Below are positions 1 through 14,985 of a stretch of 64,000 bases of DNA, piece after piece. How positions within the stretch are numbered: the stretch's first letter is position 1; each line of letters begins with the position of its first letter. Below the pieces are notes generated by a model. The model searched no databases. It worked only from the letters and a program-made list of their open reading frames with translations, and was not told where the DNA came from. Position numbers and translations under genes: made by a program. Origin of the DNA: Torreya grandis (Eukaryota > Streptophyta > Pinopsida > Cupressales > Taxaceae); contig JARHVA010008352.1 in assembly GCA_037957365.1 (NCBI GenBank), forward strand, positions 304,501-368,500, read 5' to 3'.

Positions 1-465
1 ATAACTAGCATTACTCTTATTATTACATGGCATGTAAATATACGTAACATTCTCCTTCAAGTTGCTTGGTGGTTTTCAAGGCATACATAGTGCATAAGAT
101 TCTATAGCCTTGGATTATTTTTAATATTTTTATGTTCCCCACATGTTATGTATTGTAAAATGTTTTGTCAAAGTAAAGTCTTTATGATTTCTAAAAAAAA
201 TTAAATCCATTGTGAGGTTGTAATAGATAGTTAAAGTAGAAGAGAAGAGCGAAGTGGAAAGAGATGATGTGAAAAAGGAAGAAGAGTGTTGATAGAGAAA
301 GGATAAATAAAGAGAGTGAGAAGATGAAGAGATGAAAAAGGATGAGTAAAAGAGTAGAGTATGATTATTTAATTATATTTCCTCAAATTCATTTTTAATG
401 GATCAAAATATGTAAAAATTTAAAATGTTTAGGGGTTTTTTGGTCTTAGAATGAGACAAATTTTA
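1..465. other. unassigned AT-rich sequence
   Basis: No readable domain in any frame. A purine-rich patch lies at about 235-365. Because a polypurine tract and an LTR follow at 466-478, this could be the 3' internal end of a copia element whose body lies left of the window, but no RNase H motif is visible to prove it. Confidence 0.3.
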
Positions 466-477
466 GGTTAGGGGGAG
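466..477 (+). promoter_or_regulatory. candidate polypurine tract before a copia-type LTR
   Basis: The stretch TTAGGGGGAG directly precedes an LTR starting TGTTAGTAT. A G-rich purine run immediately upstream of TG is where copia elements prime plus-strand DNA synthesis. The match is by position and composition only. Confidence 0.5.
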
Positions 478-847
478 TGTTAGTATGAGTTTTAGATTCT
501 CAAGATCAGACACATTTTAAGTTGAGTTGAATGTTAGTAGAGGTAAAGGGAAAATATTATTTAATAGTATTTGTAATTAATTATATTAAAAAGGTGAAAA
601 TACAGATACGAGGTGTCAAAAAGGAGTCAAAAGGTCATAATAAAGGAAGAGTCATAAATGAAGGCAAAAAGTCATGTAGAAACTTTTGCAAGCATTTTTA
701 TGGGAAACTGTAAATCAAATACCATTTTGAGTAAATGGAAAATATATAATTTGGGTATTACTTAATTTTATTTATTATTTTCCATCTTTAATAGTTGTAA
801 AATTTGTAGTTATTTGTTTATATTCTTCCACTAAACTAATACTAACA
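478..847 (+). mobile_element. LTR of a Ty1/copia-type element
   Basis: A 370-bp segment begins TGTTAGTAT and ends ATACTAACA, a perfect 9-bp terminal inverted repeat of the TG...CA class, with a G-rich polypurine tract just outside its left end. This is the signature of a plus-strand copia 3' LTR. No second copy lies in the window, so it is either the 3' LTR of an element extending to the left or a solo LTR. No target-site duplication can be tested. The open frame at 531-713 inside it resembles no known protein and is taken as chance. Confidence 0.6.
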
Positions 848-860
848 CACAACTCTTAAA

Positions 861-936
861 GGAGACCAACAAAATAAATACCCTTACCTAGTAATTAGGT
901 CTCTTTAGACCTAACTCAAACCCATAGTCTTAGGGA
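861..936 (+). repeat. dispersed 76-bp direct repeat, copy 1
   Basis: This 76-bp block starts GGAGACCAACAAA and recurs in the same orientation at 10054-10129, with 7 differences by my count and no gap. It contains a small perfect foldback, TTAGGTCT-CTTT-AGACCTAA, which is partly lost in the other copy. The flanks of the two copies are unrelated. Its origin is unknown; a retroelement end is possible. Confidence 0.75.
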
Positions 937-938
937 CT

Positions 939-2849
939 AGAGTAGACCTCCAATTTGATATGGAAGTTATAGGTTCTATTAGCTTTTTATGTTATTCCTT
1001 ATGTAAAGAATTCAAAGACTATGTTTTTTAATGAGAAAAAGAATAATTCTATAAAATTTTGTTTGAAATTTAAAGCGGGAATGAACTCTAATGGAATTGA
1101 CAATATTGGGTATAATCCCCAAGTAAGTTATTTGAAATTTAATCACATTTTGAACTCTATTTTTTGTATATGCATATGATGAATTTAAACATCTACAATA
1201 CTCCAAGAAGGAATATTTATTACTGATAGGAATTTGAAATTGATATGTAATTAGTGAGTTTAGATAGTGTCTCTTAAACATGCTTAAGTTATTCTTTTTT
1301 TAATTTCATATAACTTTACTAAGAAGATGATACAACTCTATTGAAAATATTCTTGAATAGATAGTTATCATGCATAATGTTGTAAAGAGTTATAGAAAAG
1401 GGGTTTAAGTGATTGGTTGTTGATCATAAAATAATTTAGGAGTTATGTTGGACCTAATTCAATCATTAATAGTTTTTTTATAACCCTCGAGTGACCAAAA
1501 ACCTCAAGATAGTGTACTCAAATCCTGTAGAAAGTGATTGTGTATTTCATGTCTTTAAAAACAATGTAAAAAGTTTGAATATAAAAATTATTGCAAGGAA
1601 CCAATGAATGAAATAAGTTTATGTATTTTTTATAATTTATAAGTAACATTAAGGAAACTTTGGTAACCATTATAATTTTTTAATCCATAAACCCAAACTC
1701 TCTCAAGATCTGTAGACTATGTTTACACATAAAATTAAATAAGAACTCTAGTAATTAGATGAATAAAGGATTTAAGGAGAAAACATAATGATTTTAAACC
1801 ATGTATTAAGGCTAAAAAAGTCAAGATAAATAATTATAGTATCATGAAACCAATTTACAAGGTAAATACATCAAGTTTATTCCTCTCAAGCTCTAGCAGA
1901 CCCCTATAAACCCTAAACTAGGGTTTGAGAACTAAAATTCCTTTCTAAGACATTATAATCAATGAAAAACTCTACAAATTGGTCATTTATTTTATTTTAA
2001 TTCAAGTTAAGATATTTTGGAGGTTATATTTTGATTATGTACATATAGGTATGCTGGGAGAGGTCCAAGTGGAAACAGGGGTAGATTAGGCCTAATTAGG
2101 CCTAACAGTGACCTAAAAGAGACTTGTAAGGGGTAATCCCAATAGATATAGAGGAAAAAAATTCATACATAGGTGTATAAATATAGAGGGTTCCCAATAT
2201 CTATATATATATATATCAATAGTTAGTGGTACTTGACATACAAGAGGTAATTACTCAAAAAATGCTACTAGAATAAGGTCAAAAAAGTAAGAGTTGTATT
2301 AGTGTTGAGTAATAAATGTTGTGTTGAATGGGTTTAAGGTCAAAATAGACTTAAAGTATATTGAAAGTGAATAGATTTAATATATAAACATTAATGAAAG
2401 TAAAATAATTAAACATTTATGGGTTTGGAAGGCTATGAATCCAATGAGGAGCAATAAGGAAACGAGTGGATGTGTGAATGTGTAAGTTGGAGAATATAGA
2501 TGGGTTCAAGGAGTGTAAATAAAATGGAGGATAAACAAGAATAAGAGTTTAGATTCATGTAAATATAATGAAGAGTGAATATACTATCAATAATTGGAAA
2601 ACAATTATAAATTAAAAGAGGTAAAGGGGACATCAATAAGAATAAAGGATAGAGATGGATATGTCTATGTAGCAAAGGTAAGATATAAGTCTTTTATTTT
2701 CATTCATGAAGTACAAGGAAGTTAAATGACATTTACATTATATATTTTTTACAAATATGTATCCACACTTCACATGTTTTTAACACACACATTTCCATTG
2801 AATTACTTGATGAGCAAATATAAACAATTGAATTCCATTATTCTAGGCA
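939..2849. other. unassigned AT-rich sequence with a telo-box palindrome and a TATA-like site
   Basis: No protein domain is readable. At 1908-1926 two plant telo-box motifs face each other (AAACCCTA, 3 bases, TAGGGTTT). A similar block occurs near 41574. A TATA-like string TATAAATATAGAGG lies at 2176-2189 and a short (TA) run at 2202-2216. These could belong to a decayed LTR or leader upstream of the gypsy-1 RT, but no gag or protease can be read between them and 2850. Confidence 0.35.
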
Positions 2850-5705
2850 CTAAACAGATTGCAATTCAACTAGGTAAATTGTTAACTATCAATAATTGGT
2901 TAATTGACCAATAGGAAAGATTTTATTTGATGTATTATTAGAATACATAAAATATTTTTCTTGGGATTATAGTGAAATTAAAGGAATATATCCTAGTGTT
3001 TGTACACATCACATCTATACTAAAAATGTTAGACTAGTCAGACAACTATAATGGAGGATTTACCCAACCTTAAAGGAAATTATTAAGGAAATCGAAAAAC
3101 TATTGGACATTGGTTTTATTTATCATATATTTGATGTACGATGGATTCCACCCTTAGTTATTATACCTGAAAAGAATGGGAAATGGAGAGTTTATTTAGA
3201 CTATAGAGAAGTGAACAAAGCCACCATGAGAGACTAATTTCCCTTGCCTTTCATTTATCTAGTTTTAGATAATTTGATAGGAAAATAGTATTTTTATTTC
3301 TTAGATGAATTTAATGGATGCAAACAAATTATAATAGCACCTAAAGATCAAGACAAAAAAAAATTTTAGCTACTCGTAGGGAATGTATGATTATATAGTC
3401 TTACCTTTTGGATTGTGTAATGCACCTATTACCTTTCAGAGAGTAGTGTTAGCAATCTTTTCTGATCTTAAAAATGACTGTGTTGAAGTTTACACGGATG
3501 ATTTCACTATCCATGTCACTACATTTTATGATGCTTTGAATAACTTGGACAAAGTGATTACTATATGTGAAGAGCACTAGGTATCTTTGAGTCATGATAA
3601 ATGCATCATAATGGTTGATGAATGGATAGTATTAGGACATTATATATATTCTAAAGGAATAGAAGTATATCCTAAAAAGATTGAGGTAATTTATAACATC
3701 CCTATTCTACAAACATAAACTGATGTTAAAAATTTTCTTGGTCATGTACGATATCGAAGACTTTAACAAGATGTCTATCGCTATGTCTTCTTTATTAGCA
3801 AAAGATAGTGAATTTGAATGGAGTGATGAATGTCAAGAAGACATTGAAACATTAAAGAATAAACTCATGATTGCTCTAGTTTTTAAAGGACCTAATTAGG
3901 AAAAGCCTTTTCATGTCTATACTAATGCTTCTAATACTACATTAGGAGTAGTCTTAGGTAAAAGAGATGAGGATGGACAGATGTATTCCATTTATTATAT
4001 CAACAAGAATTTTACCCCCATAGAGAAGAATTACACTATAATAATTTTTGTTTTGCTGTTGTGTATGATATAAACAAGTTTAGGCATTACATTAGTAGTT
4101 AATAGGTATTCATCTATATAGATAACTTAAAAATTAAGTACTTAATGATTAAAATAGTAATAGGTGGGAGAATAATTAGATGGCTCCTGCTATTACAAGA
4201 ATTTGATATTACTATCATAGAGAAACTATGGAAATATAATGTCGTTACTAATTTTCTTATCTAGATTGATCACTATGTGTGAAGATGAACATGTGGAGGA
4301 CTCGTTTGCAGATGAAAAACTATTTTCCATATCCACATACTCCCCATAGTTTGTAGACATGTAAAATTACTTGGAAACAATGAAGTTTCCTCATTTTTTA
4401 CCTCTAAAGAAAGAAAACATTTGGTTAGAAATAGTTATCATTTCAAATGGTTTAAAGGCATGTTGTTTAAAACTAAATCTTATCATATACTTTATAAGTT
4501 TATCATAGAAGATGAGGTGTATGACATCATTAGAGCATGCCATAGTGAACTAGGAAGAGGACATTACTAAACAAAAAGGACCATTCACAAGATCCTTGGT
4601 GTAGTTTACTAGTCATATCTTTACAAGTTTGTCAAAAGTTTTGTATGGTAATGTGATCCTTGCCAAAGGATGGGTAAGCCTCCTCTGTCCTCTAAAATAT
4701 CTCTTCATCCTCAAATAAGTTTAGAACCATTTGAGAAATGGGGTTTGAATTTTTTTGGACCAATCAACCCACCATCTCAAGGAAAATAATATTTATTAGT
4801 GTTTATTGATTATGTTACTAAGTTGGTTAAAGTGTAGGCACTCACATTTTCTAGAGAAGAAATGGTTGTTGATTTCCTATACCATAAGATCATGCTAAGA
4901 TTTATATCTCCTAGATATATTATTTTAGATATAGGGCCCCAATTCATGTCCAAAATGATTAAGGCTTTCATAGAGTTATACTATATTAATCATAGGAAAT
5001 ATTCACCATATCATTCCCAAACTAATGGGTAAGTAGAAGTTGCCAACTGAGAGCTGGAAAACATCCTAACAAAAATAATAAATAATAATAGAAAATATTG
5101 GGTAGAAAAAGTACCTAAATTAATTTGGGAATATAATACAACATGGAAGACAACTTCAAGATTCTCTCCATATGAACTTGTTTATGGAAATAAAACTTTT
5201 TTACCAATATAATTTGAATTGTAGACATTGAAGATAATATTTGACATGGGAATTTATCTTAATGAAGCACAAAAAGAAATAATAATGCAACTAAATGGAA
5301 TATTTTAACTGAGAATGAATGCACTCATTCAAACTAGCATGATATTGAAGTAGAGAAAGTAGTGGCATGAAACTCACATCAGAGAAAGATAATTTCAAGA
5401 GGGTGATGGGCACTTCTATTTGATTCTAAATTTTAGAACTTTAGGGGTAAGCTAAGGATAAAATGGCCAGGACCATACCTAATCAGAACCATTTTTAGTA
5501 ATGGTTCTATCTAGCTTTAACCCATTGATGGTGAACAAAGGACACTTTTCGTCAATGGTCATAGGCTTAAGGTTTACAGAATACCTCTCAACAAGGAAGA
5601 ATTTATTAAATAAAATAAAAACCAATTTGACCTTGTGGAAGAATGTGGTTCTTCCACTAAGGCCAAATGATCTTTGTAACAAACATCCAATAAAAGAGTG
5701 CTAAA
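2850..5705 (+). pseudogene. Ty3/gypsy (Tat/Athila-like) pol remnant: RT, RNase H, integrase (gypsy-1)
   Basis: Once reverse transcriptase/RNase H and integrase for an LTR retrotransposon; now broken by many stops and frameshifts. RT spans about 2985-3590: 'NGKWRVYLDYREVNKAT' near 3177-3226, then 'YDYIVLPFGLCNAPITFQR' and the catalytic box YTDDF with both aspartates kept (3497-3502). RNase H is about 3900-4260 ('FHVYTNASNTTLGVVL'). A Tat/Athila-type linker 'SYHFKWFKGMLF' and 'EDEVYDIIRACHSELGRGHY' lead to the integrase zinc finger (CDPCQRMGKP, about 4655). The integrase core (4740-5200) keeps 'WGLNFFGPI', 'FIDYVTKLVKV' and 'YSPYHSQTNG', and its C-terminal part reaches about 5690. Gag and protease are missing upstream, so the element is 5'-truncated. 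Several stops sit at expected Gln or Arg codons (for example NG*VEVAN*ELE near 5023-5057). Family assignment is confident; the exact ends are not. Confidence 0.9.
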
Positions 5706-7554
5706 AACCAAAAAATGGTGGTTTTAATCCCTTCAAAAATTAAAAAAAATATAAAAATATAGAAAATTAAAATATAAAAATATAAAAAATATAAAATATA
5801 AAAAAATAAAAATACTGAAAGGTGAAAACTAGTAAATGGCACTTTTTAAAATAATTTTTTTGTAATAAAATAAAAATTGTCATCAACTAACCTATCTTAT
5901 CAGGTTTTTTAATCCCTATAGGACACATGGCATATATATAATATAGGCATGGATTCACATAGTAAGGTACAATTGTATTTATTTTCCTAAAGGATTTGAC
6001 ATTTTTCTATTTCATGTCATGCATGTGTGATCATTAGGTAATTAACACTTTTCAAATGGATAAATTTTGGTGATATCATGTGGTTATGATGAGTTAGCAA
6101 CATCATTGTCAAACCAAATGTTTTCTTTCTTTAGAGGTAAAAAATGAGGTTATGATGAGTTAGAAAACATTAAACAAACAAGAGTACACAAATTGATGCT
6201 TTCAAAAACTCAAGAGTTGAGTACTTTATGAAATTCTCTTGGTATTAAGGACACCCAAATTACTGATTTGCAACAAGCTATTCTTCATAAAAATTATTAG
6301 ATTTATAATCTGAGATAAATTACTTATGATAAAAATGCATCGATTGTATTAGATACTGATAGAATAAAAGAGTTAACCACTCAAAATTTTGATTTACAAG
6401 CCTCTATACAAGCAATGCAAAGAGAGACAAGATAAATAGTAGTTCAGATTAACGGATTGACAAGAGCTATTTCCTCCTTTCCCATTCCACTACATGAAAT
6501 GATTTCAGACTAGAATAACACCCAGAAGAAAATTTAGAACTTGAAGTAATAAAATTCTAAGCTTAAAGATAATTCTTAGAATTAATTAGTATAATCTCAA
6601 CAATAATTACAAAAATCTTAGACCTCCATCAATCATATTTGTTCAATTTATTAGAAAATTATTAACATGTAGGCAACCTTCCTATATTTATGTTCTTTTT
6701 CTCCATGAAAAATTTCCAAAGTGGTAGATTCAACTTATTTACCTTGGTTTTCCACACATTATTCAAGATGAACACATATTTATGGACATATTCTCAAAAG
6801 CATTGAATAAAGGCAATATATAATTTGTGACTTTATATTTTTAACATGTTGTTAGGATATCAATCTAGTTTCCTTGTAAGTTTATTTTTTCAAAAGAAAT
6901 GATTGTGTACCTTTATTTCTAATTTTAGGAACCAAAAAACATGTTATAAAACCAATAATATATTTTTTTAATTAAAAATTACCACTGGGCTATTTATGAG
7001 ACCCCAATTCCTAGAGACAAGGAAACTTATTTCTAGTTTTCAACCAATGTATCACATGTATATGAAGTATAGATATCATGAGTTATTGAGATTAAAAATT
7101 ATAGATTTTAGATATTTTTTAAACCATAATAATACCAATATCATCAATTTTATAACTTCTAGGTGGGAGACCTTACCTATTGAGTTGAAGCACAAGGAAG
7201 TCATGAGCCCTACCACTATTATATGGAGTCCAAGAAGAGCCTGAGAAATTTCCCAGATTATCACTTGGATCTTAGATGAAAGAGGTTTAGATGTATGGAT
7301 TGGGATGATATTAAAGCCTTCAATAATTATGTGTCCTCTATCTCTATGCTAGGGTTGGAATACTCAAGTAGAAATTGAGTTTAAATCTTGGTTACATACA
7401 GTTGTAAGGGATTTTGGATTATTGCATAAAGGCCATCATGATTAGATCCACCATTTTCATGTTTATGATCTTAGTTAGAGGCTTGAATCAATAATTTTGG
7501 ATTGAAGACCATTCAACCCACTTGTTTTCAAGAGTACATACAAAAGGTAAAGTT
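5706..7554 (+). pseudogene. unidentified degenerate coding-like region between gypsy-1 integrase and polypurine tract
   Basis: It begins with an A-rich tract (5700-5870). Broken frames then read like protein: a helix-prone, Gln/Leu/Thr-rich stretch at about 6180-6440 ('ELTTQNFDLQASIQAMQRET') that could form a coiled coil, and open segments around 6996-7244. Stops are mostly TAA/TAG. Some Tat/Athila-lineage elements carry an extra ORF between integrase and the 3' LTR, and this region sits exactly there. I recognise no domain and see no zinc knuckle, so gag, envelope-like or captured-gene origins are all open. Confidence 0.4.
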
Positions 7555-7569
7555 GGGGGGGGGAGGGAA
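7555..7569 (+). promoter_or_regulatory. polypurine tract of gypsy-1
   Basis: Fifteen unbroken purines, nine G followed by AGGGAA, immediately before an LTR-like start TGATGAGCATTTC at 7570. Position downstream of the integrase and next to TG fits the plus-strand primer of the element. Confidence 0.7.
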
Positions 7570-7917
7570 TGATGAGCATTTCATATATCTCTTCACATCT
7601 ATATAAACTATCTATAAAGTGTTTCCTTTGGTTATATATTGCATTGAATTTATTATTTAAGGTCTTATAGAAGTAGTAAATGAATACAATTTATCTTTTA
7701 TTTGTATGTAATTTATTACTGATTCTTTACCTTATTATTGTTTCTAACTTAGATGAATATCAAAATTTTGAGTATAGAAACACATCCCAAAAATGCAGTA
7801 ATTTTGAGAAGGCATCAAATAGTTTTGGCAACACTTTTTGGATATAATTTTGAGGATTCAACAAGTGAGATCTAAAGAACTGATGCTCTGAAGGTGTTTT
7901 TAATACACTCCAAAAGT

Positions 7918-8062
7918 GATCCAAAGATGATCTAAGGGTGCTCAAAAACATATACAAGTTTCTCCAAAGACATCTAGGCATGCTCTAAAGACCTATATAG
8001 AGTACTCTAAAGACTTGTACAGAATGCACCAAAGACACTAGACATGCTCTAAAGACCAGTTG
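7918..8062 (+). repeat. ~21-bp minisatellite in the gypsy-1 LTR
   Basis: The motif CTCTAAAGAC, or variants such as CTCCAAAGAC and CACCAAAGAC, recurs at about 7962, 7983, 8005, 8027 and 8048, a spacing of 20-22 bases. Two weaker units precede these from about 7918. The array lies in U3 upstream of the TATA-like box, where some plant LTRs carry enhancer-like subrepeats. Confidence 0.7.
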
Positions 8063-8098
8063 GATCCTACTGATCAAGAAAATAATTCTACAGATATT

Positions 8099-8107
8099 TA
8101 TAAATAG
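8099..8107 (+). promoter_or_regulatory. TATA-like box in gypsy-1 LTR
   Basis: TATAAATAG, a strong plant TATA consensus, about 530 bases inside the LTR and about 40 bases after the minisatellite. In an AT-rich window chance matches are common, so context is the main support. Confidence 0.4.
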
Positions 8108-8890
8108 ACTTTTTATATGTAGATGTCATACTTTAGACATTACATTCATGGTAATGGCATAAACCTATCTAGATATATTTGTTCCTCTATTTTGTAAAAC
8201 CAAATAAATATCTTCAGTCCATGTTGGTTATTTCCTATCAATATTTATTTGAGTCAATTCTAATGCCTTCCTATAATAATGGGATCTGATTCCAAGATTG
8301 TCAATATTTTTAATAAATATATTTGGATGTTGAGATTGCCAAGATTTTGTATTCTATGAATAAATGTTGAGATGTGTTTAAATACACATCTCCTTCTCAT
8401 TCCATATAGTTAGAGAAAGTTAGAAGAAGTTGGAATAGAAGTTGGTGAATTATAAAAATAATTTTATATCTATATATGTTCTTTTAACTTAAATAAAGTT
8501 CAACAGTTCCCTTTATTACCGAGTAAAGTAGTTCCTATTCTGAGGAAGGAACAATGGCCCACTTATATCTAAAGATAAGGATAAATTAGTACTTTTAAGT
8601 TTGATAGTTTATAAATATTTCTTAATATAAGTAAATTTAATTTACTATAAATTGTAATTTCCTTTTAACCAAAATAGTGATTTACTTTCAAAATAAAGTT
8701 TGATTTCCTTTTCAAAATCAAGTGTGTAGTTCCTTAATACAAGTGTGTTTCATTTACATGCAAGAGTTATTTTAATTCAATAAAAATAGGTTTATTTTAT
8801 GAAAGGGTACATTTTTTCAAACTAGAGCAAGTTTATTAATTCATATCATATTTAGAATTTGTTAGAATTTGTTTAAGTGTCAAAAGATAT

Positions 8891-12715
<3,825 letters not shown>

Positions 12716-12721
12716 GATAGG

Positions 12722-12722
<1 letters not shown>

Positions 12723-12799
<77 letters not shown>
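12723..12799 (+). repeat. (TA)38 microsatellite at the end of copia-A RNase H
   Basis: 77 bases of perfect TA alternation starting a few codons after the last recognisable RNase H residues, 567 bases downstream of the previous array. Confidence 0.97.
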
Positions 12800-12803
<4 letters not shown>

Positions 12804-13644
12804 CATAATTAATACTATATTATTTATAAAAATAATGGTAACTACCAATTAATCCAAGTGTATATAGCATCCCTTTGTATTGATAAATGAATTTTGCACA
12901 TGCATTTAAATGTTTTCTTTCCAGTTTCTCTTTATCCTTTCTATAACCATACTTGCTTACATGATCATTCAACCTCCTAAAACCTTATACTAAAAAATAT
13001 AGAGGACAAGATAAATTTAATGTGAAATTTAAAATTAGGAATAAAAATTATTGTATTCATCATGAAATATTAAAAAATTATTTAAGAGGAAAATAAAAAT
13101 TTTGGATGCAGAGATTAAGAATTTGAAGTTTAATCTACCCAACTTAGGAGTGTCACTTTATGAAATAACACATGGATTAATGGATTTTAAATTTATGGGT
13201 ATTGTAATAAATGGAAAATCAAGATTCCATATTTACCTCTCTTAGATAAAACAACACATATGACATGTTTATATAAAACTTTAGTCTCTTAGATGTTAAG
13301 GGTGAAGGGTCCATTGTAATAAACAATGGTGTATTTTTCATACTTCTCCACAACCCAAAATTGATTATGAATCTATTATACATTTATTATATACCACATT
13401 AATGTTAAGGAAATATTTTTTATTCTATTATTAATTATTTTTTATCATAAATTTAATGTATCTATTTCTATCTATTTTTTGCTTTTTCCTAAGCGTGAAA
13501 AGAAGAAACTAGTTATGAAGGGTGTGGAAGAATACTTATTAATGTGCATGAATTGGATTAAAGTGATTATGGAGAGATCCTCTTTGGATTGGGAGGATGA
13601 CTTGAAAACAATAAAACACTAAAATAAATTTGTTTGTTAGACAA
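12800..13644. other. unassigned AT-rich sequence
   Basis: No coding or LTR signature recognised. It may hold the decayed 3' LTR of copia-A, but no TG...CA pair could be set. Confidence 0.3.
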
Positions 13645-13721
13645 TTAGGTGGGTGGATTGCCTATCATGAGCTAGATCCTAGAAGTGAACGCTTTCTAGG
13701 AGGCTGTCAATCCACCTATTT
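13645..13721. repeat. nested hairpin in a relatively GC-richer island
   Basis: Outer arms TTAGGTGGGTGGATTG (from 13645) and CAATCCACCT (from 13708) pair, with one extra G-containing bulge. An inner stem CCTAGAA/TTCTAGG (13678-13684 and 13694-13700) has a 9-base loop. The size and acceptor-like outer stem suggest a tRNA, but no T-arm or anticodon arm fits. Function unknown; a foldback end or chance structure is possible. Confidence 0.5.
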
Positions 13722-14540
13722 TAAAAAGTAATTTGAGATGGTAAAATAAATGTATTATTAAATTAAATTACATAAAAATTAAATTAAAACCATAAAAAAA
13801 CTAAATTTAATACAATATAATTAAATTCTTTACCAAGTTAACCCAGAATAAAGCAACTAGTTCAGTTATGCTAATGTTGAAAATTGGTTAAGGCAAAATG
13901 GTGGTCTTAGTTTGGTTTATGACAAAAGTAAAAATTAAATGATAAGGTTTTTATCCAATTGGTAAATTTTTAAAAGGGTAAATGATATTCAATAAAATTA
14001 TGATAGATGGTAAGAGGTATTTTTAGGTCAAGAGGTCAAGATGGCAAAGAGGCGAAAGGGGTAAATGGTCAAGGCGGTAAGAAGGAAGTAAAGGGTGAAT
14101 GGGAAAAGAAGTAAATGGAAAATAGGGTAGGAAGTTAAATGGGATTAAAATATGAGAGTAAAATTTACTAAAGGTGTGAGGTCAAGAAAATAAGAAGTCC
14201 AAGAAATGAAAGAAATGGAAAACAAGAAAGCAAACAAATGTTACCTTGATGCTTGATTAAGATGGTTGATGAAGATGTTGTTGATGGAGCTTGAGGTAAT
14301 TTTGTCAGAGCTTCATTGATTTTATATTTTATCCTATAATATGATTATGTCCTCCAAAATTATGACCTCCTTCAAAAACCTAAAATAAAATGTTAAGAAT
14401 CAAAGACTAACTCTCAACTTAACCTTGGGTGAAGGAGGAGAGCAAGTTTTTATAACATTTGATGTTAAGAAACATGCCAAAAGAGGAGAATAGTGAAATG
14501 TGTAATTTGTTTTCCAATTTGGGATCATAAATAAGTCAAG
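13722..14540. other. unassigned sequence, purine-rich around 14.0-14.2 kb
   Basis: The plus strand is rich in A and G from about 14020 to 14240. No domain, LTR end or RNA gene recognised. Confidence 0.3.
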
Positions 14541-14985
14541 GATGAGGTTAGTGGGATTCCCATTTTGGTTGGTAAGTCTCCCACCTTGCACATGGGTCCA
14601 ATTTTGAATGAGAACCATACACATAGGTTTGAATGAGGCTTAAAGACATTTCACAAAAATTTCTTGTCTTCATTCAAGCACTTAAAAATTTGGCACACCA
14701 AATTTTTCACAAATTTCCATGTGGTTCATTAATAATCAAATATGGGGTTGGTGGGGATTCCCATTTGGGTTGGTGAGTCTTCCAATTTGCACATGAGTCC
14801 ATCTTTGAATGGGAATCATGTACATGGGTTTGAATGAGGTTTAAAGAATTTTTACCACCATTTATTGTATTCATTCAAGAAATTAAAGAGGTGTCACACA
14901 AAATTTGTCACCATTTTCCATGTGGTGCATGAATATTCAAAGATGGGGTTGGTGGGGTTTCCCATTTGGGTTAAGAATTCAAAAG
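14541..14985 (+). repeat. ~200-bp tandem repeat, about 2.2 copies
   Basis: The landmark GTGGGATTCCCATTTTGG at 14551 recurs in similar form at 14751 and 14952, giving periods of 200 and 201 bases. Each unit continues with similar text (cached words such as 'ACATGGGTCC', 'TTTGAATGAGG', 'TTTCCATGTGGT'). The last copy breaks off after about 35 bases. A weaker partial unit may lie just before 14541. The repeat resembles internal tandem repeats in the leader or spacer of large plant retroelements, but no flanking element was proven. Confidence 0.8.

Larger units (their letters stand above)
7570..8890 (+). mobile_element. probable 3' LTR of gypsy-1 (right end uncertain)
   Basis: Starts TGATGAGC directly after the polypurine tract. 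U3 carries a ~21-bp minisatellite (7918-8062), followed by a TATA-like box TATAAATAG at 8099-8107. Because the 5' LTR is gone there is no second copy to fix the right end. I place it near 8890 because the sequence 'TTTTTGGAACACCA' around 8898 looks like the LTR/PBS junction of such elements, but that is weak. Confidence 0.5.

Noticed and set aside
2433..2675. Minus-strand 80-codon open frame with hydrophobic stretches
   Set aside because: Low-complexity Leu/Ser/Tyr/His composition, no family motif, and it lies opposite A/G-rich sequence just before a retroelement.
5479..5842. Overlapping open frames on both strands near the end of gypsy-1 integrase
   Set aside because: The plus-strand text is the integrase C-terminal part; the minus-strand frames are its shadow and the complement of an A-rich tract.
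13645..13721. Possible tRNA gene
   Set aside because: The outer stem and length look tRNA-like, but there is no T-arm (GGTTC-type) sequence or anticodon arm and no plausible D-arm.
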